Source: Streptomyces mutomycini | GTDB lineage: Bacteria > Actinomycetota > Actinomycetes > Streptomycetales > Streptomycetaceae | Assembly (NCBI RefSeq): GCF_001700505.1 | Contig: NZ_MAPV01000154.1 | Location: 1-50,696 of the forward strand | Length of the DNA stretch: 50,696 nt | Reading direction: 5' to 3' | Shown: positions 40,422 through 48,934 of the stretch, one piece after another | How positions within the stretch are numbered: position 1 is the stretch's first letter | Layout of the letters: each line of letters begins with the position of its first letter | Translations under genes and position numbers: made by a program | The notes under the pieces: generated by a model | The model's input: only the letters and a program-made list of their open reading frames with translations | Told to the model about the DNA's origin: nothing | Database searches by the model: none

Positions 40422-41407
40422 GAGAGCCTCACCCGGGGGTCGATCGCGGCGTACACGAGGTCCACCAGCAGGTTGCAGATGACGATGAAGAAGGCGGCGA
40501 CCAGGGTCACGCCCATCACCTTGGGCAGGTCGGCGGTGGTCACACCCTGGATGGCGAACGCACCCAGCCCCTGGAAGGAGAAGACCCGTTCGGTGATGAC
40601 CGCGCCGCCGAGCAGCAGCGCGAAGTCCATGCCGAAGATCGTGACGAGCGGGGTGAGCGCCGAGCGCAGCCCGTGTTTGACGACCACCTTGCGTTCCTTG
40701 AGGCCCTTGGCCCGCGCGGTTCTGATGTAGTCCTCACCCATCGTCTCCAGCATCCCGGCCCGGGTGAGCCGGGCGTAGAGCGCGGAGTACAGCAGGGCCA
40801 GGGTGCACCAGGGCAGGACCAGGCTGCTCGCCCACGCGACCGGATCGTCGGCGAACGGGACGTACTCACCGTTGCCGAACAGCGCCAGGACGACGAGACC
40901 GGTGAAGAACATGGGGAGCGAGACGCCCGCGAGAGCGACGCCCATGGAGACGCGGTCGAAGAACGAGCCCCGCTTCAGAGCCGAGAGGACGCCGATCGCG
41001 ACACCGGAGATGACCCAGATGACCGCGGCACCGACGGCCAGCGACAGCGTGACCGGGACACGGTCCACGAGCTGCGGCCAGATCTCGGTGTGGGTCTTGA
41101 AGGAGTAACCGAAGCACGGGGCGCTGCAGGTGACGGGGTCGGGGCCGAACTGGTAGTCGGCGCCGACGACGATGCCCTTGACGAAGTTCCAGTACTGAAG
41201 GTACAGGGGCTGGTCGAGCCCCAGGTTCTTCTTGACCGCGGCGATGACGTCGGGGTCGGGACTCTTGCCGACGTACTGGGCGGCCATCGAGTCGAGTGTC
41301 TGCCCGCCGAGGCGGGGCACGAGGAAGAAGATCGCGAACGTGACTGCGCTGACCACCAGCAGCAGCAACACCGCGGCGAATACGCGTCGGATGATGTACG
41401 CAGCCAC
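40418..41407 (-). CDS. Oligopeptide ABC transporter permease, OppB-like
   Basis: A 329-residue permease with six predicted helices, the first being YIIRRVFAAVLLLLVVSAV. The EAA loop region YIRTARAKGLKERKVVVKHG is present around residues 215-235 and contacts the ATPases. The C-terminal end VDLVYAAIDPRVRLS is typical. GTG 41407 gives MAAYIIRR; no strong RBS is seen. A 43-base hairpin lies just upstream and ends 8 bases before the start. The stop overlaps oppD. Confidence 0.92.
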   Translation of the reverse strand: MAAYIIRRVFAAVLLLLVVSAVTFAIFFLVPRLGGQTLDSMAAQYVGKSPDPDVIAAVKKNLGLDQPLYLQYWNFVKGIVVGADYQFGPDPVTCSAPCFGYSFKTHTEIWPQLVDRVPVTLSLAVGAAVIWVISGVAIGVLSALKRGSFFDRVSMGVALAGVSLPMFFTGLVVLALFGNGEYVPFADDPVAWASSLVLPWCTLALLYSALYARLTRAGMLETMGEDYIRTARAKGLKERKVVVKHGLRSALTPLVTIFGMDFALLLGGAVITERVFSFQGLGAFAIQGVTTADLPKVMGVTLVAAFFIVICNLLVDLVYAAIDPRVRLS

Positions 41408-41415
41408 AGCCGTGC

Positions 41416-41458
41416 GGCGCCGGGCGGGCGGACGGGGTACGCCCGCCGGCCCGGCGCC
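41416..41458 (-). other. Hairpin between oppA and oppB
   Basis: A strong GC stem: outer GGCGCCGGGC/GCCCGGCGCC (41416-41425 with 41449-41458) and inner GGGCG/CGCCC, in the 90-base oppA-oppB gap. It ends 8 bases before the oppB start, so it could cover the oppB ribosome site or act as a partial terminator. Either would lower permease and ATPase levels relative to binding protein OppA. Confidence 0.6.
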
Positions 41459-41497
41459 TTCACCTGCCTTTCAAGGGATGCTGTCGATGAACAGGTG

Positions 41498-43258
41498 TTA
41501 CTTGCTGGACGTCATCAGCACGTAGTCGTACATGCCGAGGTACGCGTCCGTGACCGTGACGTTCGCCGCGGAGTCCGGGCGGTAGAGCAGGTTCTTGCGG
41601 TAGACGAGGGGAACGAGCGAAGCGCTCTCCATGACCTTCTGGTCGACCTCGCCCCAGGCGGCGTTGCGCTCCGTGGTGTCCACGGTGCCGATGCCCTTGA
41701 CGAGGGCCTCGTTGACGCCCTTGTCGTCGAGCTCCATGAGGTTCGTGCCACCGGACGGCTTGATCGCCGAGCCGTTCACGATCTGGTCCAGGAAGCCGAA
41801 GCCGGTGGGCCAGTCGGCGCCCCACTGCATCATCATCATGCCCGCGTTGTTCTTGTGGACCCACTCGGGGACACCCGCGAAGTCCGTGAAGTACTTGTCC
41901 GACGGGAACTGCTTGATCTCGGCGGTGATACCGATCGCCTTCAGGCTGCCCTGGAGCTGCGTGGCGGCGGTGATCTCGTCAGGACGGTCGGAGCGGGCCG
42001 TCAGCGTGGTCTTGAAGCCCTTGGGCTTACCGCACTTGGTCAGGTGCTCCTTCGCCTTGGCGACGTCACCCTTGCTGCCCTCGGTCGGGTACAGGTCGAA
42101 CTTCTTGTATCCGGCGACGGTCGGCGGGATGACCGTGCTGGCCGGGTCGCCCTTGACCGAGCCACCGATCGAGTCGATGAGGCTCTGCTTGTCGACGGCG
42201 TACTGGACGGCCTTGCGGCAGTCGATGTTGTCGAACGGCTTCACGTTGACGTTCAGTGCCATGTACTGCAGGGCACCGGCGTACGGGTTGTCCGTCTTCG
42301 CCTTCTCCGCGGCCTTGACCAGGACCTTCGGCTGGGTCTTGGACTGCAGACCCGTACCGGCGATGTCCGCGGTGCTGACGTCGTTGAGGAGGTGGTCGTC
42401 GACCGTGGTGGGGTTGACGTTGAGCTTCAGCTCGACCTTGTCCGGCAGTGCCTTGCGGATCGGGTCCGTCTTCGGGTCCCACTCCGGGTTGCGGACGAGG
42501 GTCGCGCCCTTGCTCTCGTCGTACGCCGAGAACTTGTACGGGCCCGAGGAGACCATCTTCTGGACGTAGCTGGCACCCGTGTCGGACTTCTTCGGGACCG
42601 GAGCGGTCTGCGAGAAGGCGGCGAGGTAGTCCATGTCCGCGAACGGCTTGTTCAGCTTGAAGACGATCGTGTGGTCGTCCGGCGTCTCGATGGACTTGAG
42701 ACCCTCGGCCGACTTGTCCTTGTACGGGCCCTTGTACTTGTCGCCGCCCTCGAGGTACGCCTTGAAGTACGTCGGGCCGTTGGAGAGTGCCTCCGGCGCG
42801 AAGTTGGAGCGCTCGACGGCGTACTTGACGTCCTTCGAGGTGATCTCGGTGCCGTCCTCGAACTTCACGCCCTTGCGGAGCGTGTACGTCCAGGTCTTGG
42901 CGTCCTCGCTGGCCTTGCCGAGGCCGGTGGCGAGGTCGGGGACGACCTCCAGGCTCTCCTTGCCGGCGGCCGGCTTGAAGGTCACCAGGGAACGGGCGTA
43001 CAGGCGGGAGAAGTTCTGCACCCAGCCGTAGTACGTGTTACCCGGGTCCAGGGAGTCCGGGCCACTGGAGTGCTCGTACGTGACCGTCCCCCCCTTCTTG
43101 TCGGTCGGGTTGACGATGGCAGACATCGCCGCGTCAGCCTTGGCGTTGCCCCCACCGCCGTTGCTGTCACCGCCCGATTCGCTGCCGCTGCACGCCGATG
43201 CGCCGAGCGAAACCGCTACGGCCACGGCTATCGCCGCTGCTGTCTTTCTGTTCTGCAT
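41498..43258 (-). CDS. Oligopeptide-binding lipoprotein, OppA-like
   Basis: A 586-residue extracytoplasmic substrate-binding protein (SBP_bac_5 family). The signal peptide with lipobox SLGASAC ends near residue 23, followed by a Gly/Ser/Asn-rich linker. The mature domain has YAVERSNFAPEAL and other family segments, and ends in MYDYVLMTSSK. ATG 43258 gives MQNRKTAAAIAV; the upstream open frame to 43453 is non-similar. It lies between the oppC and oppB permease genes, an unusual order (C-A-B-D-F). Confidence 0.92.
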   Translation of the reverse strand: MQNRKTAAAIAVAVAVSLGASACSGSESGGDSNGGGGNAKADAAMSAIVNPTDKKGGTVTYEHSSGPDSLDPGNTYYGWVQNFSRLYARSLVTFKPAAGKESLEVVPDLATGLGKASEDAKTWTYTLRKGVKFEDGTEITSKDVKYAVERSNFAPEALSNGPTYFKAYLEGGDKYKGPYKDKSAEGLKSIETPDDHTIVFKLNKPFADMDYLAAFSQTAPVPKKSDTGASYVQKMVSSGPYKFSAYDESKGATLVRNPEWDPKTDPIRKALPDKVELKLNVNPTTVDDHLLNDVSTADIAGTGLQSKTQPKVLVKAAEKAKTDNPYAGALQYMALNVNVKPFDNIDCRKAVQYAVDKQSLIDSIGGSVKGDPASTVIPPTVAGYKKFDLYPTEGSKGDVAKAKEHLTKCGKPKGFKTTLTARSDRPDEITAATQLQGSLKAIGITAEIKQFPSDKYFTDFAGVPEWVHKNNAGMMMMQWGADWPTGFGFLDQIVNGSAIKPSGGTNLMELDDKGVNEALVKGIGTVDTTERNAAWGEVDQKVMESASLVPLVYRKNLLYRPDSAANVTVTDAYLGMYDYVLMTSSK

Positions 43259-43302
43259 GCTGAGGAAAGCCCCCTCGCTAGTCCGGTGCGGCACTGCCGC
43301 GA

Positions 43303-44295
43303 TTACTTGCCACGAGGGTCGAGTGCGTCGCGCAGCCCGTCCCCCAGCAGATTGAAGGCCAGCACGGTGATGAAGATCGCCATGCCGGGGATGACCATGA
43401 ACATCGGGTCCACCTCGTAGAGGTCGACCGCCTGCGTGAGCATGCCGCCCCACGACGCCTGCGGCGGAGCGATACCGACGCCGAGGAAGGACAGGGATGC
43501 CTCGAAGAGGATGTTCGTGGGGATCAGCAGCGTCGCGTACACGAGGATCGGCGCGATCAGGTTGGGCAGCAGTTCGCGGAAGAGGATGAACGGTCCGCGT
43601 GCGCCCAGCGACCTGGCGGCCTCGACGAACTCGCGCTCACGCAGCGACAGGGTCTGCGCGCGGACGATGCGGCCGATGTAGGGCCAGCTGAAGAAACCGA
43701 TCACGAAGATCAGGACCGCGATCCGCAGCGTGAGCCCCTGCATTCCGAACGCTTCACCCTGCAGGGAGGCGGAGATGGAGATCGCGAAGAGCAGCAGCGG
43801 GAAGGCGAGGAAGGTGTCCATCATCCGGCTGATGAAGCTGTCCACCCAGCCACCGTAGAACCCGGCCACGACACCCATCACGACGCCGATGACGACGGAG
43901 AGCAGCGTGGAGCCGACGGCCACCACGAGGGAGACCCAGGAGCCTTCGAGGATGCGCGCCAGGATGTCTCGCCCGGTCTGCGGTTCGACTCCGAGGGGGT
44001 GGTCCCAGCTGATTCCGCCGAGGGCGCCCTTGGGTGCCAGCAGGACGGGGTCGACCAGGCTCTGGTTGAACGCGTTGGGGTCGAGCCCGAGGAGCGACTG
44101 GAGCGGCTTGGACAGCACCGCCGTGAGGATGAGCAGCACGACAACGATGCCACCGGCCATCGCAGCCTTGTCCCGCTTGAAGCGCGTCCAGGCGATGCGG
44201 CCGAGCGAACGGCCCTCGATCTCCTTGCGCCCGGCGCCTTCCAGCACCGTTTCGGGCCGCGCGTCCGCCCCGGTGGTCTCGATCGGTGCCGTCAT
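43303..44295 (-). CDS. Oligopeptide ABC transporter permease, OppC-like
   Basis: A 330-residue permease with an N-terminal cytoplasmic helix, MAGGIVVVLLILTAVLS as first span, five further spans, and the EAA loop EFVEAARSLGARGPFILFREL around residues 220-245. ATG 44295 has GAGGGG about 11 bases upstream. It is the first gene of the oppC-A-B-D-F operon, before oppA. Confidence 0.92.
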   Translation of the reverse strand: MTAPIETTGADARPETVLEGAGRKEIEGRSLGRIAWTRFKRDKAAMAGGIVVVLLILTAVLSKPLQSLLGLDPNAFNQSLVDPVLLAPKGALGGISWDHPLGVEPQTGRDILARILEGSWVSLVVAVGSTLLSVVIGVVMGVVAGFYGGWVDSFISRMMDTFLAFPLLLFAISISASLQGEAFGMQGLTLRIAVLIFVIGFFSWPYIGRIVRAQTLSLREREFVEAARSLGARGPFILFRELLPNLIAPILVYATLLIPTNILFEASLSFLGVGIAPPQASWGGMLTQAVDLYEVDPMFMVIPGMAIFITVLAFNLLGDGLRDALDPRGK

Positions 44296-44651
44296 TGCGC
44301 TGGAGACCCCTCTCGGCCGACGGTGGCCGGCCTGTGACCGCCGCTGTAGCGGCTCTTACAAAACATGACAGGTGTGACCATGTACGACCGAACCGACCCT
44401 GTTTGAAAGAGGGTTTCTCCGGGCATGGAGGACCTGCTGTAGGGAGTCTTCAACCACTTTGCGATCACCCGCCAGACCTGACGGGGAATGTTTGCTCAAA
44501 CGTGATGCTGCCAAGGGGCTTCCGTTATCCGGACAGCTGTGCTTTCTGAGCGGACCTCTCGGTCACTAATCCCCGATACCGGACATGGCGCACAACTGAT
44601 CAGAACTGATCACCAATCACCCCTCGGCGACCGGCGTCGGCTGACGGGCCC
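44296..44651. other. Intergenic region upstream of oppC
   Basis: About 355 bases between oppC and the first SseB-like gene, both on the minus strand. I see no gene. Visible elements are direct repeats at 44594-44613, a GTTTG-CT-CAAAC inverted repeat at 44490-44501, and ACCCT/AGGGT 9 bases apart at about 44396-44414. The opp promoter should lie here, but I could not choose a -10/-35 pair. Confidence 0.4.
44594..44613. repeat. Two 10-bp direct repeats containing TGATCA
   Basis: AACTGATCAG and AACTGATCAC stand end to end, one helical turn apart, each including the palindrome TGATCA. They lie about 40 bases past the SseB-like stop and about 300 bases upstream of oppC. A regulator binding two half-turn-aligned sites is possible; alternatively they are part of a 3' structure. 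Confidence 0.4.
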
Positions 44652-45446
44652 TCAGTACGCCTGCGGGGCCGTACCGGTCGCCGGCGGGTAGCCGTAACCG
44701 GGAGCCGCGGGGGCCGGGGCGTGTGCCTCGCGGTCGTAGAACGGCCTGGAGTTGGCGTTGAGCCACATGGCGACCGGGTCGTACTCGTCGGACAACGAGA
44801 CCGTGGAGACGGGCAGTCCGTCGGGAACCACACCGATCGACTGCTGCATCATCGCGCGGACCGCGTCGACGGACGGCCGGCCCGTGTCGTAGAGGTCGAG
44901 CCCGATAGCGAGGTACGGGACACCGAGCGCGGGCTGCACCCAGGCGCGGCGCAGCGCGCGGACGGCCGGGGTGCGGTGGGCGTTCTGCGACAGCAGGGCG
45001 TAGAACTGCGGGATCGGGATGGCGGGTTCGGAGAGCCTCAGCGGCCCCGCGGGCATCCGGTCGAGTCCGGTGGCGATGCGGCGCAGGTCCAGCCAGGGGA
45101 TACCCACACCGCCGTCGGGGGCGTGCGGGTTCAGCCAGATGCCCCAGCGGTCGGGGAAGAGGGCGCGGGCGATGTCGCGGCCCGTGGTCACCTCGTGGGC
45201 CCTGTTCCACCCGCTGGCCGAGAGCTCCTGGGCCGAGGTCACGCACGGGGCGTAACCCAGGCCCTCGACCTCCATGTTGCCGTACTGGGCCTCGGGGGAG
45301 CCCGCCGTGCCGTGCCAGAGCAGCATCCAGACCTGTCCGTCCGCGAGGGACCGCAGCAGCGCCTCGTAGGCGTCGAGGCGCCCGGGGGTCACTTGGCGCA
45401 GCATGTGCTCGACTTGCCCGGCCGCCGCGGTGCCTGACGCACTCAC
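44652..45446 (-). CDS. SseB-like protein, first copy
   Basis: A 264-residue SseB (enhanced serine sensitivity) family protein. The N-terminal SseB domain includes QVWMLLWHGTAGSPEAQYG and WGIWLNPHAPDGGVGIPW (residues 40-120). A middle segment PAIPIPQFYALLSQNAHRTPAV and a SseB_C-type domain follow, and the C-terminal 30 residues are Pro/Ala/Tyr-rich (PGYGYPP). GTG 45446 begins VSASGTAAAG. The role is not established; SseB overexpression in E. coli raises serine sensitivity. It is upstream-adjacent to the second copy on the same strand. Confidence 0.78.
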   Translation of the reverse strand: MSASGTAAAGQVEHMLRQVTPGRLDAYEALLRSLADGQVWMLLWHGTAGSPEAQYGNMEVEGLGYAPCVTSAQELSASGWNRAHEVTTGRDIARALFPDRWGIWLNPHAPDGGVGIPWLDLRRIATGLDRMPAGPLRLSEPAIPIPQFYALLSQNAHRTPAVRALRRAWVQPALGVPYLAIGLDLYDTGRPSVDAVRAMMQQSIGVVPDGLPVSTVSLSDEYDPVAMWLNANSRPFYDREAHAPAPAAPGYGYPPATGTAPQAY

Positions 45447-45599
45447 CCTGGGTCCCGCCCCTCTTCGATCCGCTGTTCCGCATGCTTCACGGTGCTTGTC
45501 GTGCCACTCCCGGGCACACGGGGCGGCCTCGTCATCCAACCAGCTTATGCGCCGCCCCTGACACCGGCTCGACGCCACGTGACAGGAGGGCTTTTGCCC

Positions 45600-46376
45600 T
45601 CAGTGCCCGTCGCGCCGGTAGAACGGGCGCACTTTCTCCAGCATCCAGTCGCCGACCGGGTCCTGGGCGACGTCGAGCAGGAGGAGGTTGACCGGCCAGG
45701 GAACCTGGACCTGCCCCAGCGCGCGGCCCAGGGCGTCCATCGGCGCGCTCTGCCCCGCGGCCTCCGGCACGGCGAACTCGACGCCGACGAAGAGGACCGG
45801 GCTGTCGCCCTCGATGCTGGCCAGCGCCCGGCGCGCGGTGCCCACCACACCGGACTCCTGGAACTCGGCGGACACCGCTGAGAGGAAGTCCACGGGGTCC
45901 TCCTTCCAGTCCGGTTCGTACAGCCGCACCCGGCCACCGCTCGCGGGGCCGTCCAGCGGGGTGCGCCCTGCCCGGCAGAGCTCGGCGACGGCCGGGGGCG
46001 GCAGAGGGACCCCGACGGCACCGCCCGGGTTGACGGCTATCCCGAGCTGCGGGGGCAGCCCCCGGGCGAACTCGCGTGCGGGTGCGACGGTGAAGGAGAG
46101 ATGCGAACCGACGCACTGCAGGAACTGCGCCTCGGAGCTGAACACGGGGACGTACGCGCCGCCGCCGATGTCGACCGTCGGCAGGTCGAGGTCCGCGCTG
46201 TCGGGGCCGCCGCCGTTCGGCAGGGGCACCCAGACATGACTGCGGCCGAGCACCTCGACCAGCCGTCCGCCCGCCCCGGCTACGCCCAGCGAGGCGCTGA
46301 GCACTTCCTCGAGCTCGTTGGCCGGCCATCCCTGCGACGGATACGACGGTGCCTGCGCCTGAGCCGGAATGTCCAC
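45600..46376 (-). CDS. SseB-like protein, second copy
   Basis: A 258-residue SseB family protein and neighbour paralogue of the first, with an N-terminal segment of about 20 residues (DIPAQAQAPSYPSQGWPAN), a SseB domain (VWVPLPNGGGPDSADL, FLQCVGSHLSFTVAP), and a C-terminal domain with LLLDVAQDPVGDWMLEKVRPFY. GTG 46376 has AAAGGGA 9 bases upstream and is preferred to ATG 46400, which has none. It starts 206 bases after the P-loop gene stop. Both copies lie near the riboswitch-controlled glycine genes. Confidence 0.78.
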   Translation of the reverse strand: MDIPAQAQAPSYPSQGWPANELEEVLSASLGVAGAGGRLVEVLGRSHVWVPLPNGGGPDSADLDLPTVDIGGGAYVPVFSSEAQFLQCVGSHLSFTVAPAREFARGLPPQLGIAVNPGGAVGVPLPPPAVAELCRAGRTPLDGPASGGRVRLYEPDWKEDPVDFLSAVSAEFQESGVVGTARRALASIEGDSPVLFVGVEFAVPEAAGQSAPMDALGRALGQVQVPWPVNLLLLDVAQDPVGDWMLEKVRPFYRRDGH

Positions 46377-46582
46377 GTGTCTGTGTCCCTTTCTCGCCAT
46401 GCTGTGCGGCAGAAACCTTAGACCGGCTCGGGCCGCGAGGGCAGTGCCGCAGGCTGGAGCGTCGTCCGGGCCCACCGGACCGTCCAGATTCCGGACAGCC
46501 TGCCGGAGGGGCGCGAACTGTGCGTATGCGAACGGTGACGCCCGCGACCGAGCCCGGGGAACCCCTACGGGACCACTCGCGG

Positions 46583-47266
46583 CTACTCGCGCGGGATCCG
46601 TGCCTCCGGGAACGAGATCCGTCCGATCGCCGCCGCCGTCTCCCGGTCGAGCAGCACCGCCGAGGAACACCCCGGCGGCAGCAGACCGCTCTCGGTGTCG
46701 CGCAGCAGCCGGCCGACCGCACGCCTGTGCCGGGCGAACGCGTATCCGGACACGCCGCGCCCCCGCTCGCGCTGCCCCTGCCTGGCCACCAGGGGGGTCA
46801 CGTCGAGCAGGAGGAGGTGGAGGGCAGTGCCCCGGCGTCCGGCCTCACGCGCCAGCCAGCGCCGCACCCAGGCCTGCGTGCCGCAGTCGTGCACGACGAC
46901 CGATGCGCCCGACCGCAGAGCCCGCCACAGCCCCGCGTAGTGCGCGGCGCGCACCAGGGGCCGGTACACCGCGTACGGGAGTAATCCGGGCAGGGCGGCC
47001 TCCCAGCGGTCCCTGGTGTCCTGGGAGTCGATCGCGTGTTCCTCGACCGCGCGCCGGATCAGCGTGGACTTACCGCTGCCGGGCAGCCCGGAGACCACCA
47101 CCACGTCACCCGCCGCGAAGTCCAGGCCGTCCGGCCCGCCCCCACCCCGCAGATCACGCACCACCGGAGCGTGCCCGCCCGTCGCCTCCCGGGCGGGCAC
47201 GCCCGGCTGCTGGGGCATCGCACCGCTTGCCGCCCCCGCGGTAGTCGCGTAGCGCTGCAACGTCAT
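46583..47266 (-). CDS. P-loop AAA-type ATPase/kinase
   Basis: A 227-residue P-loop protein. Walker A is VSGLPGSGKSTLIRRA near residue 65 with a preceding VVVVSG strand; a lid region around QGQRERGRGVSGYAFARHRRAV supplies Arg residues. It resembles small kinases (adenylate/gluconate-kinase-like or zeta-toxin-like), but no substrate motif decides. ATG 47266 has AGGGGG 6 bases upstream, whereas the frame to 47494 has none. It is divergent from gcvT, with a promoter-like sequence at 47308-47335. Confidence 0.78.
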   Translation of the reverse strand: MTLQRYATTAGAASGAMPQQPGVPAREATGGHAPVVRDLRGGGGPDGLDFAAGDVVVVSGLPGSGKSTLIRRAVEEHAIDSQDTRDRWEAALPGLLPYAVYRPLVRAAHYAGLWRALRSGASVVVHDCGTQAWVRRWLAREAGRRGTALHLLLLDVTPLVARQGQRERGRGVSGYAFARHRRAVGRLLRDTESGLLPPGCSSAVLLDRETAAAIGRISFPEARIPRE

Positions 47267-47307
47267 CGCCTTCCCCCTGCCGATTCCACCCACTGACCTG
47301 CCCATGA

Positions 47308-47335
47308 AGTGTAAAGAAAAGGTAATGCGGCACAA
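47308..47335 (-). promoter_or_regulatory. Candidate promoter of the P-loop ATPase
   Basis: The minus strand has TTGTGC (-35, at 47335-47330), a 16-base spacer, and TACACT (-10, at 47313-47308), about 42 bases before the ATG at 47266. The match is moderate. Confidence 0.4.
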
Positions 47336-47445
47336 CCGCTTCCGTCCGCACGTGTCGCGTCCGGCGCCGGTGCGGCCGGGGCGCCCCACTCTCCCCCAAT
47401 GCGTGCGATGATGACCCCGCCAACTGCATACCGGCCGTTTGAATC

Positions 47446-47668
47446 CGCGCGGGAGAGTCCCGGTCACTGTGTGCGCCGGGCGCCGAAGGAGCAAGTTCCT
47501 CCCTTGAATCTCTCAGGCCCCGTACCGCGTGGATGAGGCAGATCTGAAAAGCGGGCCGCTCCGCGGTCCCACCCAAGGTGCAAGCCGACCCTGACAGGGC
47601 TGACCCGGTCAGGACCCTTTCAGGGGCTCTCGGCGAACCTCTCAGGTTCCGATGACAGATGGGGAGGG
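47446..47668 (+). ncRNA. Tandem glycine riboswitch upstream of gcvT
   Basis: Two glycine aptamers in series. Aptamer 1 has GGGAGAG at 47451, GCCGAAGGAGCAA around 47481, and CTCTCAGG at 47510. Aptamer 2 has the CCCAAGGTGCAAGCC motif near 47573 and GGCGAACCTCTCAGGTTCCG near 47632, followed by GATGACAGATGGGGA. The two cores match the conserved glycine-riboswitch elements. The gcvT ATG is about 37 bases beyond. It should let glycine raise gcv expression. Confidence 0.92.
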
Positions 47669-47704
47669 ATCAACCCTCTGTCGTCATGCCCTGGAGCCAA
47701 GTCC

Positions 47705-48832
47705 ATGAGCACTGCCCCGAGCGCCGCCCCCCGACTCACCGCCCTCGACGCCCTGCACCGGTCGCTGGGCGCCACCATGACCGACTTCGCCGGCTGGGAC
47801 ATGCCGCTGCGGTACGCCAGCGAGCGCGACGAGCACAACGCCGTACGCACCCGGGCCGGTCTCTTCGACCTGTCGCACATGGGCGAGATCACCGTCACCG
47901 GCCCGCAGGCGGCGGCCTTCCTGAACTACGCGCTGGTCGGCAACATCGCCACCGTGGGCGTGGGCCGGGCCCGCTACACGATGATCGTCGCGGAGGACGG
48001 CGGGATCCTCGACGACCTGATCGTCTACCGGCTGGCGGACGCGGAGTACATGGTCGTCGCCAACGCGGGCAACGCCCAGCTGGTCCTCGACACCCTCACC
48101 GAGCGCGCCGGGGGCTTCGACACCGAGGTGCGGGACGACCGCGAGGCCTACGCGCTGATCGCCGTACAGGGCCCCGACTCCCCCGCCGTACTGAAGTCGG
48201 TCACTGACGCCGATCTGGACGGACTGAAGTACTACGCCGGGCTCCCCGGCACGGTCGCCGGAGTCCCCGCGCTGATCGCCCGCACCGGCTACACCGGCGA
48301 GGACGGCTTCGAGCTCTTCGTGGCCCCGGGCCACGCCGAGCAGCTGTGGAAGGCACTGACCGAGGCCGGCGCGCCGTACGGCCTGATCCCCTGCGGTCTC
48401 TCCTGCCGTGACACGCTCCGCCTGGAGGCGGGCATGCCGCTGTACGGGCACGAGCTGACCACCGCGCTGACGCCGTTCGACGCGGGCCTGGGCAGGGTCG
48501 TGAAGTTCGAGAAGGAGGGCGACTTCGTCGGGCGCGAGGCGCTGTCCGCCGCGGCCGCCCGCGCGGAGACCGCCCCGCCCCGCAAGCTCGTCGGCCTGGT
48601 CGCCGGGGGTCGCCGGGTGCCGCGCGCGGGCTTCTCCGTCGTCGTCGGCGGGGAGGTCGTCGGCGAGGTCACCTCCGGTGCCCCGTCGCCCACCCTGGGC
48701 AAGCCGATCGCCATGGCCTACGTGGACGCGGCGCACGCCACGCCCGGCACCGAGGGTGTCGGGGTCGACATCCGGGGCACGCACGAGCCGTACGAGGTCG
48801 TGGCGCTGCCGTTCTACAAGCGCCGTAAGTGA
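47705..48832 (+). CDS. gcvT: Glycine cleavage system aminomethyltransferase GcvT
   Basis: The 375-residue T-protein takes the aminomethyl group from lipoyl GcvH, releases ammonia and forms 5,10-methylene-THF. Family segments are DFAGWDMPLRYAS, FDLSHMGEI, TGYTGEDGFELFV, and the C-terminal RRVPRAGFSVVVGG. ATG 47705 has GGAG 8 bases upstream. The order gcvT-gcvH-glyA is under the glycine riboswitch. The 3' end overlaps a small hairpin. P-protein is not in the window. Confidence 0.96.
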   Translation: MSTAPSAAPRLTALDALHRSLGATMTDFAGWDMPLRYASERDEHNAVRTRAGLFDLSHMGEITVTGPQAAAFLNYALVGNIATVGVGRARYTMIVAEDGGILDDLIVYRLADAEYMVVANAGNAQLVLDTLTERAGGFDTEVRDDREAYALIAVQGPDSPAVLKSVTDADLDGLKYYAGLPGTVAGVPALIARTGYTGEDGFELFVAPGHAEQLWKALTEAGAPYGLIPCGLSCRDTLRLEAGMPLYGHELTTALTPFDAGLGRVVKFEKEGDFVGREALSAAAARAETAPPRKLVGLVAGGRRVPRAGFSVVVGGEVVGEVTSGAPSPTLGKPIAMAYVDAAHATPGTEGVGVDIRGTHEPYEVVALPFYKRRK

Positions 48833-48847
48833 CGCCGTGAGCGTCAC
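48829..48847 (+). terminator. Hairpin at the end of gcvT
   Basis: A perfect 7-bp stem GTGACGC/GCGTCAC with a 5-base loop overlaps the gcvT stop codon (48830-48832). It may be a weak terminator or processing site between gcvT and gcvH, which are 102 bases apart. Confidence 0.5.
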
Positions 48848-48934
48848 GGAGCGCCCCGCACGTGACGCATTCGTGTCTCACACCGTAAGACCACCGTTCA
48901 TCAGCACTCCCCCGCGTACAGGAGAATTCAGGTC

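Noticed and set aside
40673..43420. 915-codon plus-strand open frame opposite oppB/oppA
   Set aside because: Antisense shadow of two conserved transporter genes.
43259..43453. Extension of OppA beyond ATG 43258
   Set aside because: It would precede the signal peptide, overlap oppC and destroy secretion.
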